Positions 4,456-5,162 of a DNA stretch of 5,162 bases are shown piece after piece. This DNA comes from Synechococcales cyanobacterium PMM_0036 (GTDB taxonomy: Bacteria > Cyanobacteriota > Cyanobacteriia > Elainellales > Elainellaceae): contig CASBQM010000427.1 in assembly GCA_949127645.1 (NCBI GenBank), positions 1 through 5,162 on the forward strand. Reading direction: 5' to 3'. The notes under the pieces were generated by a model that did no database searches, was not told where the DNA came from, and saw only the letters and a list, made by a program, of their open reading frames with translations. Position numbers and translations under genes: made by a program. Position 1 is the first letter of the stretch. Each line of letters starts with the position of its first letter.

Positions 4456-5162
4456 GCATTCAGCGTCAATACAGTCTGCCGAGCTGCAAGCTAATTCTAG
4501 AAGGGCAAAGCAGCGAGGTGCAAGACAGCTTCATTCAGGATTCAGATAAGCAAAGTTTAGATCGGGAAATCAGGTCGTTCGATCGCCCTCTCGTCTCTGA
4601 CATCAATACTATAGAGTGCTATTTTTCTGGACATGAACAGCCCTTAAAAGGGGATAAAGTCTTTTTAGAAAGTCTTGCTTCTACAGTCAGCACTTATGTT
4701 CAGGGATTTTTGAGCGGAATTCCTCATGGGGCTTACGGCGATCGCCAGCATTCTCACAAGCTTGTCGAGCTAGAGCGGATTGATCAAAATCTGCATCGCC
4801 TCAGAGTGCAGCCCCAAGTTTCAGATGGTGCGGCTCTTGCCACTACCCCCCAACAGTTTGACCTGACGACCGTCCAGCTTTTTGATCTGGTAGAGGCGAT
4901 CGATCGGCTTCATGCCGATGAGCAGACCTTGCCCAATTTTAAGCTCAACATAGCCCCCGTGCCCAAGCGCTATGTCATGGCTCAAGAACCTCTTGCTAAG
5001 CGCGCGGCTGCTCCGGCTTTGGGTACGGCTGGGCTGGCGATCGCGGCACTAGCCCTGTTCTTTATTCCCGCTCCGCCCGTTCAGCGACCTGAGCCGACGA
5101 GCGCCACTAGTTCACAAACTGCCGTTTCGCCTTCTGCCTCGCCTAACGCCGCAAGTCCACCG
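4452..5162 (+). CDS. DUF4335 domain-containing membrane-anchored protein, N-terminal part, cut by window edge
   Basis: The frame stays open from the ATG to the last base (237 codons, no stop), so the gene continues beyond the window. The N-terminus MSIQRQYSLPSCKLILEG is what I know from cyanobacterial DUF4335 proteins, a family without known function. Residues 1-170 look like a soluble alpha/beta domain (FLESLASTVSTYVQGFLSG at 71-89, VQLFDLVEAIDRLHAD at 141-156). Residues 187-207 (APALGTAGLAIAALALFFIPA) form one hydrophobic segment, preceded by basic residues KR at 172-173 and 183-184, so the N-terminal domain should face the cytoplasm. After it comes a Ser/Pro/Ala/Thr-rich low-complexity stretch (208-237) that looks like an extended linker on the far side of the membrane or in the thylakoid lumen. 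It shares an ATGA overlap with the DUF3038 gene. The C-terminal part is not visible, so total length and any second domain are unknown. Confidence 0.85.
   Translation, partial: MSIQRQYSLPSCKLILEGQSSEVQDSFIQDSDKQSLDREIRSFDRPLVSDINTIECYFSGHEQPLKGDKVFLESLASTVSTYVQGFLSGIPHGAYGDRQHSHKLVELERIDQNLHRLRVQPQVSDGAALATTPQQFDLTTVQLFDLVEAIDRLHADEQTLPNFKLNIAPVPKRYVMAQEPLAKRAAAPALGTAGLAIAALALFFIPAPPVQRPEPTSATSSQTAVSPSASPNAASPP

Noticed and set aside
131..5044. GCGATCGC octamers as a new repeat system
   Set aside because: These are the well-known HIP1 sequences of cyanobacteria; they were used only as a taxonomic hint.

Overview
The window looks like a chromosomal segment of a cyanobacterium, probably filamentous or Leptolyngbya/Oscillatoria-like, though I cannot fix the genus. 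The evidence is at least seven exact HIP1 octamers (GCGATCGC at 131, 642, 1989, 2630, 2933, 4738 and 5037) plus many one-off variants. The gene content agrees: a cyanobacterial-type acyl-ACP synthetase, a YlqD-family coiled-coil protein beside pyruvate dehydrogenase E2, and a DUF3038/DUF4335 pair known to me only from cyanobacteria. Base composition is roughly even and uniform. I see no tRNA, rRNA, CRISPR array, transposase or phage gene.

Left half (1-3012), all on the minus strand and so read right to left: aas (acyl-ACP/acyl-CoA synthetase, 665 aa, complete), a 209-base gap, a YlqD-family protein (149 aa from its ATG), then after only 4 bases the start of the pyruvate dehydrogenase E2 gene, which leaves the window after 117 codons (lipoyl domain and the start of an Ala/Pro linker). 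The last two genes are almost certainly one transcript. Whether aas belongs to it is unclear, because the gap holds neither a good terminator nor a good promoter.

Right half (3013-5162), all on the plus strand: a 221-base divergent intergenic region with a plausible promoter, a 94-aa DUF427 protein, a 328-base gene-free stretch, then two overlapping genes of unknown function. The gene-free stretch carries a REP-like C/G-rich hairpin, a 15-base-period direct repeat and a short leader hairpin. The two genes are a soluble DUF3038 protein (202 aa) and a DUF4335 protein that runs off the right edge after 237 codons. They share an ATGA stop/start overlap, so they are translationally coupled. The second has one membrane segment followed by a Ser/Pro/Ala-rich tail.

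Metabolically, the left genes sit around acetyl-CoA and fatty acids: E2 makes acetyl-CoA and Aas reactivates free fatty acids released from lipids. The function of the right-hand pair is not known to me, and it is the best candidate here for an undescribed system, probably a small protein complex at a membrane.
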